Below, piece by piece: positions 9,185 through 19,109 of a stretch of DNA of 64,000 bases. Made by a program: the position numbers and the translations under genes. Under the pieces are notes generated by a model that ran no database searches, was not told the DNA's origin, and saw only the letters and a list, made by a program, of their open reading frames with translations. Source of the DNA: Streptococcus infantis SK970 (lineage in GTDB: Bacteria > Bacillota > Bacilli > Lactobacillales > Streptococcaceae); contig AFUT01000001.1 of assembly GCA_000223255.2 (NCBI GenBank), positions 310,001 through 374,000 on the forward strand. Reading direction: 5' to 3'. The number at the start of each line of letters is the position of its first letter. Positions within the stretch are counted from its first letter, which is position 1.

Positions 9185-9214
9185 GGAATGAATTTTATTA
9201 AAAGGATAAGAAAG

Positions 9215-10120
9215 ATGACTGTATTAGATAAATTAAAAGAAAACCTAGAAGGAATTGATATTCGATTCGATGAGCCATTGAAAACTTATACCTATACCAA
9301 AGTTGGAGGAAAGGCAGATTACCTAGTTTTTCCTCGTAATCGCTACGAGATGGCTCGTGTCGTTAAATTTGCTAATCAAGAAAATATTCCATGGATGGTT
9401 CTTGGGAATGCCAGTAATATCATCGTTCGTGAGGGTGGCGTTCGTGGTTTTGTAATCATGTGTGATAAGTTAAATAATGTCACAGTTGATGGCTATACAA
9501 TTGAGGTAGAAGCTGGGGCTAACTTGATTGAAACGACTCGTATTGCTCTACGTCATAGTTTAACTGGTTTTGAGTTTGCCTGTGGAATTCCAGGAAGCGT
9601 CGGTGGTGCTGTCTTTATGAATGCTGGTGCTTATGGAGGTGAGATTGCTCATATTTTGCAGTCTTGCAAAGTCTTAACCAAGAATGGGGAAATCGAGACT
9701 TTATCAGCCAAGGACTTAGCCTTTGGTTATCGTCATTCAGCTATTCAAGATTCTGGAGCAGTAGTCTTATCAGCTAAATTTGCACTATCTCCAGGGAATT
9801 ATGAGACTATTAATCAAGAAATGGAACGTTTGACCCACCTTCGAGAACTCAAACAACCTTTGGAATATCCTTCATGTGGTTCTGTCTTTAAACGTCCAGT
9901 CGGGCATTTTGCAGGACAATTAATTTCAGAAGCTGGTTTGAAGGGCTACCGTATCGGTGGTGTCGAAGTCTCAGAAAAACATGCAGGCTTTATGATTAAT
10001 GTAGCCGATGGGACTGCTCGAGATTATGAAGACTTAATTGAGTCAGTCATTGAAAAAGTTAAAGAACATTCAGGTGTTACCTTAGAGCGAGAAGTTCGTA
10101 TCTTGGGTGAACACGAATAA
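9215..10120 (+). CDS. murB: UDP-N-acetylenolpyruvoylglucosamine reductase MurB
   Basis: FAD/NADPH enzyme completing UDP-MurNAc synthesis for peptidoglycan. Start at ATG 9215 ([13 protein letters not shown]) with an AAAGGAT ribosome-binding site gives 301 residues, the streptococcal length; the upstream ATG at 9188 is at the promoter. Type II MurB features are visible: [13 protein letters not shown] (FAD domain start), [32 protein letters not shown], and the catalytic region [10 protein letters not shown] with the GEHE tail. It is upstream of potABCD, an arrangement conserved in streptococci, separated by 133 bases holding a stem-loop. Confidence 0.97.
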   Translation: MTVLDKLKENLEGIDIRFDEPLKTYTYTKVGGKADYLVFPRNRYEMARVVKFANQENIPWMVLGNASNIIVREGGVRGFVIMCDKLNNVTVDGYTIEVEAGANLIETTRIALRHSLTGFEFACGIPGSVGGAVFMNAGAYGGEIAHILQSCKVLTKNGEIETLSAKDLAFGYRHSAIQDSGAVVLSAKFALSPGNYETINQEMERLTHLRELKQPLEYPSCGSVFKRPVGHFAGQLISEAGLKGYRIGGVEVSEKHAGFMINVADGTARDYEDLIESVIEKVKEHSGVTLEREVRILGEHE

Positions 10121-10143
10121 CATTATTTTTACATAGCATTAAA

Positions 10144-10221
10144 AGATTGGGATTTTATCGCTAGATATGGTTTGGGTCAATTCCTTACAGTCATTGCTAG
10201 CATTTTACAAGGTCCCAATCT
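10144..10221 (+). promoter_or_regulatory. Structured stem-loop leader between murB and potA
   Basis: AGATTGGGA (10144-10152) pairs perfectly with TCCCAATCT (10213-10221), and inside it GCTAG (10160-10164) pairs with CTAGC (10197-10201). A run of Ts does not follow, so it is not an ordinary terminator. It occupies most of the murB-potA gap and could be an RNA regulatory element or a processing site for the pot genes. No match to a known leader family comes to mind. Confidence 0.5.
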
Positions 10222-10253
10222 GTTAATTTACGAAGAAAAGGAATTTAGAGGAA

Positions 10254-11410
10254 TTGAAAAAACCAATTATCGAATTCAGAAACGTTTCTAAAGTTTTTGA
10301 AGATAGTGACACTAAGGTTCTCAAGGATATTAACTTTGAGTTGGAAGAAGGAAAATTTTATACACTGCTAGGAGCTTCTGGTTCAGGAAAATCAACCATC
10401 CTAAATATCATTGCAGGTTTGCTAGACGCAACGACGGGTGATATTTTACTGGATGGCGTAAGAATCAATGATATCCCTACCAATAAGCGCGATGTTCACA
10501 CGGTCTTCCAATCTTACGCCTTGTTCCCGCACATGAATGTCTTTGAAAATGTTGCCTTTCCATTGCGATTGCGAAAGGTCGATAAAAAGAAATCGAAAAA
10601 CGTGTATTAGAAGTTCTCAAGATGGTACAGCTTGAAGGATATGAAAAGCGTTCTATCCGTAGGTTATCTGGAGGACAACGTCAGCGTGTAGCTATTGCGC
10701 GTGCGATTATCAACCAGCCTCGTGTGGTACTCTTGGATGAGCCTTTATCAGCCCTTGACTTGAAGTTGCGGACAGACATGCAGTACGAACTACGTGAACT
10801 GCAACAACGCTTGGGCATTACCTTTGTTTTTGTTACACATGACCAGGAAGAAGCTCTGGCTATGAGTGACTGGATTTTCGTTATGAATGACGGTGAGATT
10901 GTTCAGTCAGGTACACCAGTGGATATCTATGATGAACCTATCAACCACTTTGTTGCAACCTTCATCGGTGAATCAAATATCCTGCCAGGAACCATGATTG
11001 AGGATTACTTGGTCGAGTTTAACGGCAAACGATTTGAAGCGGTCGACGGTGGGATGAAGCCAAATGAACCAGTCGAAGTCGTCATTCGTCCAGAGGACTT
11101 GCGTATTACTCTTCCAGAAGAAGGAAAACTTCAAGTGAAGGTCGATACGCAGCTCTTCCGTGGAGTTCACTATGAGATTATCGCCTATGATGAACTTGGC
11201 AATGAATGGATGATTCACTCAACACGTAAGGCTATTGTTGGTGAGGAAATCGGTCTTGACTTTGAACCAGAAGATATCCACATCATGCGTCTCAATGAAA
11301 CAGAAGAAGAGTTTGATGCTCGTATCGAAGAGTACGTAGAAATCGAAGAGCATGAAGCAGGTTTGATTAACGCTATTGAGGAGGAAAGAGATGAAGAAAA
11401 CAACCTCTAA
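10254..11410 (+). CDS. potA: Spermidine/putrescine ABC transporter ATP-binding protein PotA (frameshifted)
   Basis: ATPase of the polyamine importer. It starts at TTG 10254 ([15 protein letters not shown]); no ATG is suitably placed. Walker [11 protein letters not shown]-loop [10 protein letters not shown], signature LSGGQRQR, Walker [10 protein letters not shown] and switch VTHDQEEA are present, followed by a TOBE/OB regulatory domain ([12 protein letters not shown]). As read it breaks at about 10590: the A-run at 10584-10588 has five bases, and six restores [17 protein letters not shown] and a 385-residue protein. The end overlaps potB by 20 bases. The unusual start codon may keep ATPase translation below that of the permease genes, but this is inference. 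Confidence 0.92.
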
Positions 11411-12197
11411 ACTCTTTGTAGTGCCTTACATGCTTTGGATTGCACTCTTTGTATTGGCACCCTTGGTCTTGATTTTCGGACAATCTTTTTTCAACATCGA
11501 AGGCCAGTTCAGTTTAGAAAACTATAAATCCTATTTTGCGTCGCAAAACTTAACCTATCTCAAAATGAGTTTTAACTCAGTGCTCTATGCAGGAATTGTA
11601 ACTCTAGTGACGCTTCTTATCAGTTATCCAACAGCCCTCTTTTTGACTCGTCTCAAACACCGTCAACTCTGGCTCATGCTGATTATTTTACCAACCTGGA
11701 TTAACCTACTTCTTAAGGCTTATGCCTTTATTGGGATTTTTGGTCAAAATGGCTCTATTAATCAATTTCTAGAATTTATCGGAATTGGTTCTCAGCAGTT
11801 GCTATTTACAGATTTCTCATTTATCTTTGTAGCAAGCTATATCGAGCTTCCATTTATGATTTTGCCCATCTTCAATGTTTTGGATGATATGGATAACAAT
11901 CTCATCAATGCCAGCTATGACCTCGGTGCGACCAAGTGGGAAACCTTCCGTCATGTCATCTTCCCTCTGTCTATGAACGGGGTGCGAAGCGGAGTCCAAT
12001 CAGTCTTTATCCCAAGTTTGAGTCTTTTCATGTTGACCCGTTTAATTGGGGGGAACCGAGTGATTACTTTGGGGACTGCCATCGAGCAGAACTTCCTGAC
12101 GAATGACAACTATGGTATGGGTTCAACTATCGGTGTTGTTCTTATCCTGACTATGTTTATCACCATGTGGGTGACTAAGGAAAGGAGAGAACGATGA
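11391..12197 (+). CDS. potB: Spermidine/putrescine ABC transporter permease PotB
   Basis: Membrane subunit of the polyamine importer, 268 residues with six TM segments. ATG 11391 ([15 protein letters not shown]) is preceded by a strong GAGGAGGAAAG ribosome-binding site inside the end of potA; an in-frame TTG at 11376 is less likely. The coupling loop [15 protein letters not shown] is the EAA motif for PotA contact. It overlaps potC by ATGA, indicating translational coupling. Confidence 0.95.
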   Translation: MKKTTSKLFVVPYMLWIALFVLAPLVLIFGQSFFNIEGQFSLENYKSYFASQNLTYLKMSFNSVLYAGIVTLVTLLISYPTALFLTRLKHRQLWLMLIILPTWINLLLKAYAFIGIFGQNGSINQFLEFIGIGSQQLLFTDFSFIFVASYIELPFMILPIFNVLDDMDNNLINASYDLGATKWETFRHVIFPLSMNGVRSGVQSVFIPSLSLFMLTRLIGGNRVITLGTAIEQNFLTNDNYGMGSTIGVVLILTMFITMWVTKERRER

Positions 12198-12967
12198 AAA
12201 AAATATCGAATCTTTACCTAGCCTTTGTCTTTATCGTCCTTTATTTGCCGATCTTTTATTTGATTGGCTATGCCTTCAATGCCGGGGATGATATGAATAG
12301 CTTTACAGGCTTTAGTTTGTCTCACTTTGAAACCATGTTTGGTGATGGAAGGCTCATGCTCATCTTGGTTCAAACCTTTTTACTAGCCTTTCTATCAGCC
12401 TTGATTGCGACTGTCATTGGTACTTTCGGTGCTATCTACATCTACCAATCACGTAAAAAATATCAAGAAGCCTTTTTATCTCTCAATAACATTTTGATGG
12501 TTGCGCCAGACGTTATGATTGGTGCTAGCTTCTTGATTCTCTTTACCCAACTGAAGTTTTCACTTGGTTTTCTGACAGTGTTGTCCAGTCACGTGGCCTT
12601 CTCGATTCCTATCGTAGTGCTCATGGTCTTGCCACGATTGAAAGAGATGAATGGGGATATGATTCATGCGGCCTATGACCTTGGGGCTAGTCAGTTACAG
12701 ATGTTTAAGGAAATTATGCTTCCTTACTTAACGCCGTCTATCATTGCAGGCTACTTTATGGCCTTCACCTATTCACTAGATGACTTTGCCGTGACCTTCT
12801 TTGTAACGGGGAATGGATTTTCAACCCTCTCAGTCGAGATTTACTCTCGGGCTCGTAAGGGAATTTCGCTAGAAATCAATGCTCTTTCAGCCTTGGTCTT
12901 TCTCTTTAGTATTATCCTAGTAGTTGGATATTACTTCATTTCACGTGAGAAGGAGGAGAAAGCATGA
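12194..12967 (+). CDS. potC: Spermidine/putrescine ABC transporter permease PotC
   Basis: Second permease subunit, 257 residues, six TM segments, with the coupling loop IHAAYDLGASQLQMF. The start overlaps the potB stop (ATGA) and its own stop overlaps the potD start (ATGA), so B, C and D are translationally coupled. The motif YSLDDFAVTFFVTGNG is typical of PotC. Confidence 0.95.
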   Translation: MKKISNLYLAFVFIVLYLPIFYLIGYAFNAGDDMNSFTGFSLSHFETMFGDGRLMLILVQTFLLAFLSALIATVIGTFGAIYIYQSRKKYQEAFLSLNNILMVAPDVMIGASFLILFTQLKFSLGFLTVLSSHVAFSIPIVVLMVLPRLKEMNGDMIHAAYDLGASQLQMFKEIMLPYLTPSIIAGYFMAFTYSLDDFAVTFFVTGNGFSTLSVEIYSRARKGISLEINALSALVFLFSIILVVGYYFISREKEEKA

Positions 12968-14034
12968 AACGACTCTATTCATTTTTAGCTGGAATTTTAG
13001 CAATTATCCTTGTCTTGTGGGGAATTTCCTATCATCTTGATAGTAAAATCAATAGTCGTGATAGTCAAAAACTGGTTATCTACAACTGGGGAGACTATAT
13101 CGACCCTGAACTTCTAGAGAAATTTACAGAAGAAACAGGAATCCAAGTCCAGTACGAAACCTTTGACTCCAACGAAGCCATGTACACCAAAATCAAGCAG
13201 GGTGGGACAACCTATGATATTGCCATCCCAAGTGAGTACATGATCAACAAGATGAAGGACGAAGATCTCTTAGTTCCATTAGATTATAGTAAAATTGAGG
13301 GAATTGAGAATATTGGTCCAGAATTTCTCAATCAGTCTTTTGATCCAAATAACCAGTACTCTATCCCATACTTCTGGGGAACTTTGGGAATTGTCTACAA
13401 TGAAACCATGGTGGAAGAAGCGCCTGAACATTGGGACGACCTCTGGAAACCAGAATACAAGGATTCGATCATGCTCTTTGATGGGGCGCGTGAAGTGCTT
13501 GGTTTAGGTCTTAACTCACTAGGCTATAGCCTCAACTCAAAAGATCCTCAACAACTATCACAAACGGTCGATAAACTGTATGAGCTAACTCCTAATATCA
13601 AGGCAATTGTAGCCGATGAGATGAAGGGTTACATGATTCAGAACAATGCTGCTATCGGTGTGACCTTCTCAGGGGAAGCTAGCCAGATGTTGGAAAAGAA
13701 TCCTAACCTCAAATATGTTGTGCCGACAGAAGCAAGTAACCTCTGGTTTGACAACATGGTTATTCCTAAAACTGTCAAGAACCAAGATGCAGCTTATGCC
13801 TTTATTAACTTTATGTTGAAACCTGAAAATGCTCTAAAAAATGCTGAGTATGTCGGCTATTCAACACCAAACAATGCTGCTAAGGAAATGCTCCCAGAGG
13901 AGACAAAAGAGGACAAGTCCTTCTATCCCGATGCAGATACAATGAAACACCTCGAAGTTTATGAAAAATTTGACCATAAATGGACAGGAATCTATAGCGA
14001 CCTCTTCCTACAATTTAAGATGTATCGGAAGTAG
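12964..14034 (+). CDS. potD: Spermidine/putrescine-binding protein PotD
   Basis: Extracytoplasmic polyamine-binding protein, 356 residues. The N-terminus has a single hydrophobic segment (FLAGILAIILVLWGI) without a lipobox cysteine, so it is likely a signal anchor or cleaved signal, as in pneumococcal PotD. The body starts KLVIYNWGDYIDPELL, the universal PotD/PotF opening, and includes FDSNEAMYTKI, IPSEYMINKM, YFWGTLGIVYN and ASNLWFDNMVIP, which include the polyamine-contact tryptophans and acids. It is the last gene of the murB-pot operon, followed by a 12-bp stem terminator. Confidence 0.96.
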   Translation: MKRLYSFLAGILAIILVLWGISYHLDSKINSRDSQKLVIYNWGDYIDPELLEKFTEETGIQVQYETFDSNEAMYTKIKQGGTTYDIAIPSEYMINKMKDEDLLVPLDYSKIEGIENIGPEFLNQSFDPNNQYSIPYFWGTLGIVYNETMVEEAPEHWDDLWKPEYKDSIMLFDGAREVLGLGLNSLGYSLNSKDPQQLSQTVDKLYELTPNIKAIVADEMKGYMIQNNAAIGVTFSGEASQMLEKNPNLKYVVPTEASNLWFDNMVIPKTVKNQDAAYAFINFMLKPENALKNAEYVGYSTPNNAAKEMLPEETKEDKSFYPDADTMKHLEVYEKFDHKWTGIYSDLFLQFKMYRK

Positions 14035-14079
14035 GAGATTATCTACTATCGGAAATAATTTCAATCAGACAAAAAATAA

Positions 14080-14122
14080 AACCTAGCCATAGAAAATTAA
14101 CTATTTTATGGCTAGGTTATTT
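14080..14122 (+). terminator. Terminator of the pot operon
   Basis: AACCTAGCCATA pairs perfectly with TATGGCTAGGTT (12 bp), loop of 15 bases, then TATTTATT. Confidence 0.8.
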
Positions 14123-14164
14123 ATTAAAATAGAACATGAATTAGTAGAAAAATATACTTAATTA

Positions 14165-14173
14165 TGCTATAAT
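14165..14173 (+). promoter_or_regulatory. Extended -10 promoter of the DUF3021 gene
   Basis: TGCTATAAT with TATAAT at 14168-14173, about 46 bases before ATG 14220; no clear -35. Confidence 0.65.
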
Positions 14174-14219
14174 TTCGATAGAGTTAAAGGCATTTTAGTT
14201 TATGATTGAGGTAGTAGCT

Positions 14220-14654
14220 ATGATTAAAAAAGCTATTTTTAGAGGAATTATTCCTTTTGTCATTATGACCAGTTTAGCAATTTTTATGAGACTTCAAGGG
14301 ATTGATATTTTTCAGGTTAAAAGTACATTTTTGGTTGGCATTATTGCTACCTCAATAGCATCAGCCTCGGTAATTTATGAAATTGAAAAATGGTCGCTAT
14401 TTAAACAATCTATTATACATTTTATCATTATGCTATTTACTGTTCTTCCCTGTCTTCTATTTAGTGGATGGTATAAGTTGGTCTCAATTTTGGATTATCT
14501 CATTGTTTTAGGTCAATTCTTATTGGTTGGAAGTTTCTTGTGGTCTATCGCCTATATAATATTTGGGAAACTGTTAAAAAATAAGTTTTACTTCATGGTT
14601 ATTTACCTTGACTCAATCATCAAAAAACGGTATAATAAGAAAGTTGAGAATTGA
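14220..14654 (+). CDS. DUF3021-like four-helix membrane protein
   Basis: Small membrane protein of 144 residues with four predicted TM helices (residues about 6-25, 38-57, 66-88, 97-122). The start ATG 14220 (MIKKAIFRGIIPF) has GAGG eight bases upstream; the ATG at 14202 lacks a site. Sequence style and length match DUF3021, a family usually found next to LytTR-type regulators, but no such regulator is adjacent here. Its last 47 bases contain a perfect promoter (14608-14636) for the downstream T-box and alaS, so the coding end and the promoter share DNA. Function unknown. Confidence 0.75.
   Translation: MIKKAIFRGIIPFVIMTSLAIFMRLQGIDIFQVKSTFLVGIIATSIASASVIYEIEKWSLFKQSIIHFIIMLFTVLPCLLFSGWYKLVSILDYLIVLGQFLLVGSFLWSIAYIIFGKLLKNKFYFMVIYLDSIIKKRYNKKVEN
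14608..14636 (+). promoter_or_regulatory. Sigma-A promoter of the alaS T-box transcript, inside an upstream gene
   Basis: TTGACT (14608-14613), exact 17-base spacer, TATAAT (14631-14636). It lies wholly within the 3' coding end of the DUF3021-like gene; the predicted start near 14643 fits the beginning of the T-box stem I. Confidence 0.85.
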
Positions 14655-14812
14655 TTTTCTATCCATCTTAGTTCAGAGAATTGGCGGTGCTGCGAGCCAT
14701 CTAAGATAGAAAATCATGCTACTCGATTGTAACAATTGCATAAGAATCAAGAATGACAAGTTCATTGAATGAAGGTGGTACCGCGGTTTTTCGCCCTTCG
14801 TGATATGGATTT
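14642..14812 (+). promoter_or_regulatory. T-box riboswitch, alanine specifier (GCT), controlling alaS
   Basis: Stem I is visible: GATTTTCTATC near 14653 pairs with GATAGAAAATC near 14705-14715, and below it GAG pairs with CTC, leaving an internal loop ATGCTA whose GCT (14718-14720) is the alanine specifier. The AGAGA and GGTG...GCGAG apical motifs follow. The T-box core GGTGGTACCGCG is at 14774-14785 and pairs in the alternative fold with CGCCCTTC. It precedes a LURP-one-like gene and alaS, so uncharged tRNA-Ala should switch on both. Confidence 0.92.
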
Positions 14813-14835
14813 GTCTTTTAATTTTGGAGGTGTTT

Positions 14836-15320
14836 ATGAGAACATTTCATGTCAAACAAAAATTTCGCCTAGGTGGTGAACGCTTTGATATCAAGGATGA
14901 GTTGGGCAATATCGCCTATCAAGTTGAGGGTTCTTTTTTAAGTTACCTAAAACCTTTACCATCTATGATGCAGCCGGTGAGCAGGTAAGCGAGATTAGTA
15001 AAGAAATTCTTACCTTTATGCCACGCTTTGAAATTCAACTAAGTAATGGAGATAGTTTCTATATCCGAAAGAAGTTGACTTTCTTTAGAGATAAGTATGA
15101 GTTCGACAATCTCGGTCTTCGTATCGAAGGCAATATATGGGATTTGAATTTTAGACTCCTAGATGATTGTGATCAAGTAATTGCGGAGATTACCAAGGAG
15201 CTTTTCCATTTAACCTCTACCTACACTGTAACAGTCTATGACGAATCTTATGCAGACCTAGTTATTTCCCTCTGCGTTGCTATCGACTATGTGGAAATGC
15301 TAGAAAGCCAATCTAATTAG
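14836..15320 (+). CDS. LURP-one-related family protein (frameshifted)
   Basis: About 161 residues, beginning MRTFHVKQKFRLGGERF at ATG 14836, after a GGAGGTG ribosome-binding site. The fold signature is that of the LURP-one/Tubby-like beta-barrel family: KQKFRLGGERFDIKDELG, then AYQVEGSF and IYDAAGEQVSEI strands. As read it stops at 14988; adding one T to the T6 run at 14934-14939 gives GSFFKLPKTFTIYD and joins the second half. It sits between the Ala T-box and alaS with 15 bases to alaS, so it is co-regulated with alanyl-tRNA synthesis. Biological role unknown; family members may bind phospholipid or DNA. Confidence 0.85.
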
Positions 15321-15335
15321 TAAAAAGGAGACATT

Positions 15336-17954
15336 ATGAAACAATTATCTAGTGCACAAGTCCGCCAAATGTGGCTTGATTTCTGGGCAAGTAAAGGCCA
15401 CTCAGTAGAACCATCTGTTAGCTTGGTTCCAGTAAACGACCCAACACTGTTGTGGATCAACTCAGGGGTTGCCACTCTTAAGAAATACTTCGATGGAACT
15501 ATCAAACCTGAAAATCCGCGTATTACTAATGCTCAAAAAGCCATCCGTACCAACGATATCGAAAACGTAGGGAAGACTGCCCGTCACCATACCATGTTTG
15601 AAATGTTGGGGAACTTCTCAATCGGGGATTACTTCCGTGATGAAGCAATCACATGGGCATATGAGCTTTTGACAAGTCCTGAGTGGTTTGACTTCCCTAA
15701 AGACAAACTCTATATGACCTACTACCCAGCTGATACAGATTCTTACAACCGCTGGATTGAAGTAGGAGTGGACCCAAGCCACTTGATCCCAATCGAAGAC
15801 AACTTCTGGGAAATCGGTGCGGGACCTTCTGGACCTGATACAGAAATCTTCTTTGACCGTGGAGAAGCTTTTGACCCAGAAAATATCGGTATTCGCCTTC
15901 TCGCAGAAGATATCGAAAACGATCGTTACATCGAAATCTGGAACATTGTATTGTCACAATTTAACGCAGACCCTGCGGTTCCTCGTAGCGAGTACAAGGA
16001 ATTGCCACACAAGAATATTGATACGGGCGCTGGTTTGGAGCGTTTGGTAGCCGTTATCCAAGGTGCTAAGACAAACTTTGAAACTGACCTCTTCATGCCA
16101 ATCATTCGTGAAGTTGAGAAATTGTCTGGTAAGGTTTACGACCAAGATGGCGACAATATGAGCTTCAAGGTCATTGCGGACCATATCCGTTCCCTTTCAT
16201 TTGCGATTGGGGATGGCGCCCTTCCAGGAAATGAAGGTCGTGGTTATGTCCTTCGACGTCTTCTCCGTCGTGCCTCTATGCATGGTCAAAAATTGGGTAT
16301 CAATGAGCCTTTCCTTTACAAACTGGTTCCAACTGTTGGAAAAATCATGGAAAGCTACTACCCAGAAGTGCTTGAAAAACGTGACTTTATTGAGAAAATC
16401 GTCAAGAGCGAGGAAGAGTCATTTGCCCGCACTCTTCACTCAGGTCAACACTTTGCAGAAACAATCGTAGCAGACTTGAAAGAAAAAGGTCAAAGCGTTA
16501 TCGCTGGTCAAGATGTCTTCAAACTCTACGATACTTACGGATTCCCAGTAGAATTGACAGAAGAAATTGCTGAAGAAGCTGGTATGACTGTAGACCGTGA
16601 AGGCTTCGAAGCAGCCATGAAAGAGCAGCAAGAACGTGCGCGTGCATCAGCTGTCAAAGGCGGATCTATGGGGATGCAAAATGAAACCCTTCAAAACATT
16701 ACAGTTGAAAGTAGCTTCAACTACAATGCTAGCCAATTGTCTTCTAAGTTGGTGGCTATCGTAGCGGACAATGCAGAAGTAGAAGCTGTATCCAAAGGGA
16801 CTGCATCACTAATCTTTGCAGAAACACCATTCTACGCTGAAATGGGTGGACAGGTTGCGGACCATGGTCAAATCATGGATGCTACAGGAAATGTTGTAGC
16901 GACAGTGACAGATGTTCAAAAAGCACCAAATGGACAACCACTTCATACTGTTGAAGTTCTTGCTCCTCTTGCTTTGAACCAAGACTACACCTTGGCTATC
17001 GATACCAACCGTCGCCACCGTGTCATGAAGAACCATACAGCGACTCACTTGCTCCATGCAGCCCTTCACAATATCCTTGGTCACCATGCTACTCAAGCAG
17101 GATCTCTTAATGAAGTAGAATTCCTTCGCTTTGACTTCACTCACTTCCAAGCGGTGACTCCTGAAGAATTGCGTGCTATTGAGCAACAAGTTAATGAGAA
17201 GATCTGGGAAGCCATCGCAGTGGAAACTGTTGAGACTGATATTGATACAGCTAAAGAAATGGGTGCTATGGCCCTCTTTGGTGAGAAATACGGTAAGGAA
17301 GTCCGTGTTGTCACTATCGGGGACTACTCAGTGGAACTCTGTGGTGGTACCCACGTTGGCAATACTTCTGAGATTGGTCTCTTCAAGATTGTCAAAGAAG
17401 AAGGAATCGGATCAGGAACTCGTCGTATCTTGGCAGTGACTGGTAAGGAAGCCTTTGAAGCTTATCGTGAACAAGAAGATGCACTGAAAGCAGTCGCAGC
17501 AACCTTGAAGGCACCTCAACTCAAGGAAGTACCTCATAAGGTGGAAGGTCTTCAAGAGCAACTCCGTCAATTGCAAAAAGAAAATGCAGAATTGAAGGAA
17601 AAAGCAGCAGCAGCGGCAGCAGGCGATGTCTTCAAGAATGTTCAAGAAGCAAACGGACACCGTTACATTGCTAGCCAAGTATCTGTATCAGATGCAGGTG
17701 CTCTTCGTACCTTTGCAGATAACTGGAAGCAAAAAGACTACTCTGATGTGCTTGTTCTTGTCGCAGCAATTGGTGACAAGGTCAACCTTCTTGTAGCCAG
17801 CAAGACAAAAGACATCCACGCAGGTAACTTGGTCAAAGAATTGGCTCCAATCGTTGATGGACGTGGTGGTGGGAAACCAGACATGGCCATGGCAGGAGGA
17901 AGCAACCAAGCCAAGATCCAAGAATTGTTGGATGCCGTAGCAGCTAAATTGTAA
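15336..17954 (+). CDS. alaS: Alanyl-tRNA synthetase
   Basis: Charges tRNA-Ala, 872 residues, full length. Class II catalytic core at the N-terminus ([44 protein letters not shown]), then the editing domain with zinc ligands [11 protein letters not shown] and CGGTHVGNT, and the C-terminal DHHA1 domain ending [20 protein letters not shown] ribosome-binding site eight bases before ATG 15336. Regulated by the alanine T-box upstream; a strong terminator follows. Confidence 0.98.
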   Translation: MKQLSSAQVRQMWLDFWASKGHSVEPSVSLVPVNDPTLLWINSGVATLKKYFDGTIKPENPRITNAQKAIRTNDIENVGKTARHHTMFEMLGNFSIGDYFRDEAITWAYELLTSPEWFDFPKDKLYMTYYPADTDSYNRWIEVGVDPSHLIPIEDNFWEIGAGPSGPDTEIFFDRGEAFDPENIGIRLLAEDIENDRYIEIWNIVLSQFNADPAVPRSEYKELPHKNIDTGAGLERLVAVIQGAKTNFETDLFMPIIREVEKLSGKVYDQDGDNMSFKVIADHIRSLSFAIGDGALPGNEGRGYVLRRLLRRASMHGQKLGINEPFLYKLVPTVGKIMESYYPEVLEKRDFIEKIVKSEEESFARTLHSGQHFAETIVADLKEKGQSVIAGQDVFKLYDTYGFPVELTEEIAEEAGMTVDREGFEAAMKEQQERARASAVKGGSMGMQNETLQNITVESSFNYNASQLSSKLVAIVADNAEVEAVSKGTASLIFAETPFYAEMGGQVADHGQIMDATGNVVATVTDVQKAPNGQPLHTVEVLAPLALNQDYTLAIDTNRRHRVMKNHTATHLLHAALHNILGHHATQAGSLNEVEFLRFDFTHFQAVTPEELRAIEQQVNEKIWEAIAVETVETDIDTAKEMGAMALFGEKYGKEVRVVTIGDYSVELCGGTHVGNTSEIGLFKIVKEEGIGSGTRRILAVTGKEAFEAYREQEDALKAVAATLKAPQLKEVPHKVEGLQEQLRQLQKENAELKEKAAAAAAGDVFKNVQEANGHRYIASQVSVSDAGALRTFADNWKQKDYSDVLVLVAAIGDKVNLLVASKTKDIHAGNLVKELAPIVDGRGGGKPDMAMAGGSNQAKIQELLDAVAAKL

Positions 17955-17988
17955 AAAAAAATCTACCATTTTTGGTAGATTTTTTTGT
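17953..17988 (+). terminator. Terminator of alaS
   Basis: AAAAATCTACCA pairs with TGGTAGATTTTT, ending in seven Ts, beginning at the alaS stop. Confidence 0.9.
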
Positions 17989-18005
17989 TTAAAGTCATAG
18001 AGCAG

Positions 18006-18034
18006 TTGATTTCTTTGATAAATAAGCGTATAAT
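18006..18034 (+). promoter_or_regulatory. Promoter of the oxidoreductase-TetR pair
   Basis: TTGATT (18006-18011), 17-base spacer, TATAAT (18029-18034). The predicted start near 18041 is immediately followed by a palindromic operator. Confidence 0.8.
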
Positions 18035-18045
18035 ATATAAAAATT

Positions 18046-18065
18046 AATTGAGTGCTCACTCAATT
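18046..18065 (+). promoter_or_regulatory. Palindromic operator, probably for the adjacent TetR regulator
   Basis: AATTGAGTG-CT-CACTCAATT, a perfect 9-2-9 inverted repeat five bases past the expected transcription start. Position and symmetry fit a TetR-family repressor site blocking elongation. The nearest TetR gene (19110-19763) is in the same operon, which suggests autoregulation. Confidence 0.75.
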
Positions 18066-18091
18066 TTGTTAGGGATTAGGAGAACTAGATA

Positions 18092-19101
18092 ATGGTAATT
18101 AAAGCAATACAGTATAATCATTTTGGTGATGAGAAAGTTCTAGAATTAGTAAATATTACATCTGAACCATTAGAAATGAATCAAGTTAGGGTAGCAGTAT
18201 TTGCTGTTGGTTTAAATCCTGTTGATTATAAAGCTTTCAAGGGGGCAAAGCCACTTCGTTTTTTGACATTTTTAACAAAATTAAAACAACCAGATCGTTG
18301 GTTTGAATCAAAATCATCTTTATTTCCAAGAGGTGTCGCTAGGGATTTTGCTGGTTTTATCACAGAGATTGGTGAAGGAGTGAGCCGTTTTTCAGTAGGT
18401 GACAAGGTTTTTGGAACAATAATAAGTGATCCTGGACTAGGTACTAAGAGGGGTGCGTTAGCAACAGAAATTTGTGTTAGCGAATCAGAAATTGCATTGA
18501 AACCAGATAATATTGATATGTATCATGCTGCTACTATGGGGGTGGCCTCTTTAACAGTCGGTGGTGCTTTTAGAAGAATTAATTTAAATTCTAAAGATGT
18601 TGTAGTTATTTCAGCAGCTTCAGGTGGTATTGGTAGCATTGCAGTACAGTACAGTATGCGGTTGCTAAGGGAGCAACTGTTATTGGTATTGCGAGCAAGA
18701 AGAATGCAGAATATCTAGAATCATTAGGTGCTATACCAGTATCTTATGAAGAGGATGTCCAAAAGTCTCTTTTATCAGTAGCTCCAAAACCTATTACAAA
18801 ATTTTTGGATTGCTATGGTGGTGATTATGTTAAATTAGCTTTTAGTTTGGGATTGAAGGGTACGTCTATTGGAACTCTAGTACCTTCACCATATGTTTTA
18901 ATAAGAGGAGCTCAGTTCACAGGTCCGAGACATTCCACTTATGATGATTTTAAAATTCTAGAGGAGATGGTCTCAGATGGAAAAGTTCAGCTGAATATTG
19001 AGAAAGAGTATAGTTTTTCTCTGGAGTCAGTTAGAGAGGCATATCGTAGTCTGAAATTAGGACATACTCGTGGTAAAAGAATAATCAAGATAAAAGAGTA
19101 G
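18092..19101 (+). CDS. NAD(P)H:quinone oxidoreductase-like, zinc-independent MDR family (frameshifted)
   Basis: Medium-chain reductase of about 336 residues. The N-terminal GroES-like domain has VGLNPVDYKAFKG and VARDFAGFITEIGEGVSRFSVGDKVFG, without the zinc-binding cysteines of alcohol dehydrogenases. The Rossmann part has SAASGGIGSIAVQY. As read it breaks near 18658-18662, where one base is missing; restoring the frame gives VAKGATVIGIASKKNAEYLESLGA, the cofactor domain continuation. It has an AGGAG ribosome-binding site before ATG 18092, its own promoter and operator, and a TetR gene directly downstream (8 bases). Likely part of an electrophile or quinone stress response; substrate unknown. 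Confidence 0.85.
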
Positions 19102-19109
19102 AAAGAGAG

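Noticed and set aside
9188..9190. ATG 9188 as murB start
   Set aside because: It sits right at the predicted transcription start of the extended -10 promoter (9176-9184) and lacks a site; 9215 gives the normal 301 residues.
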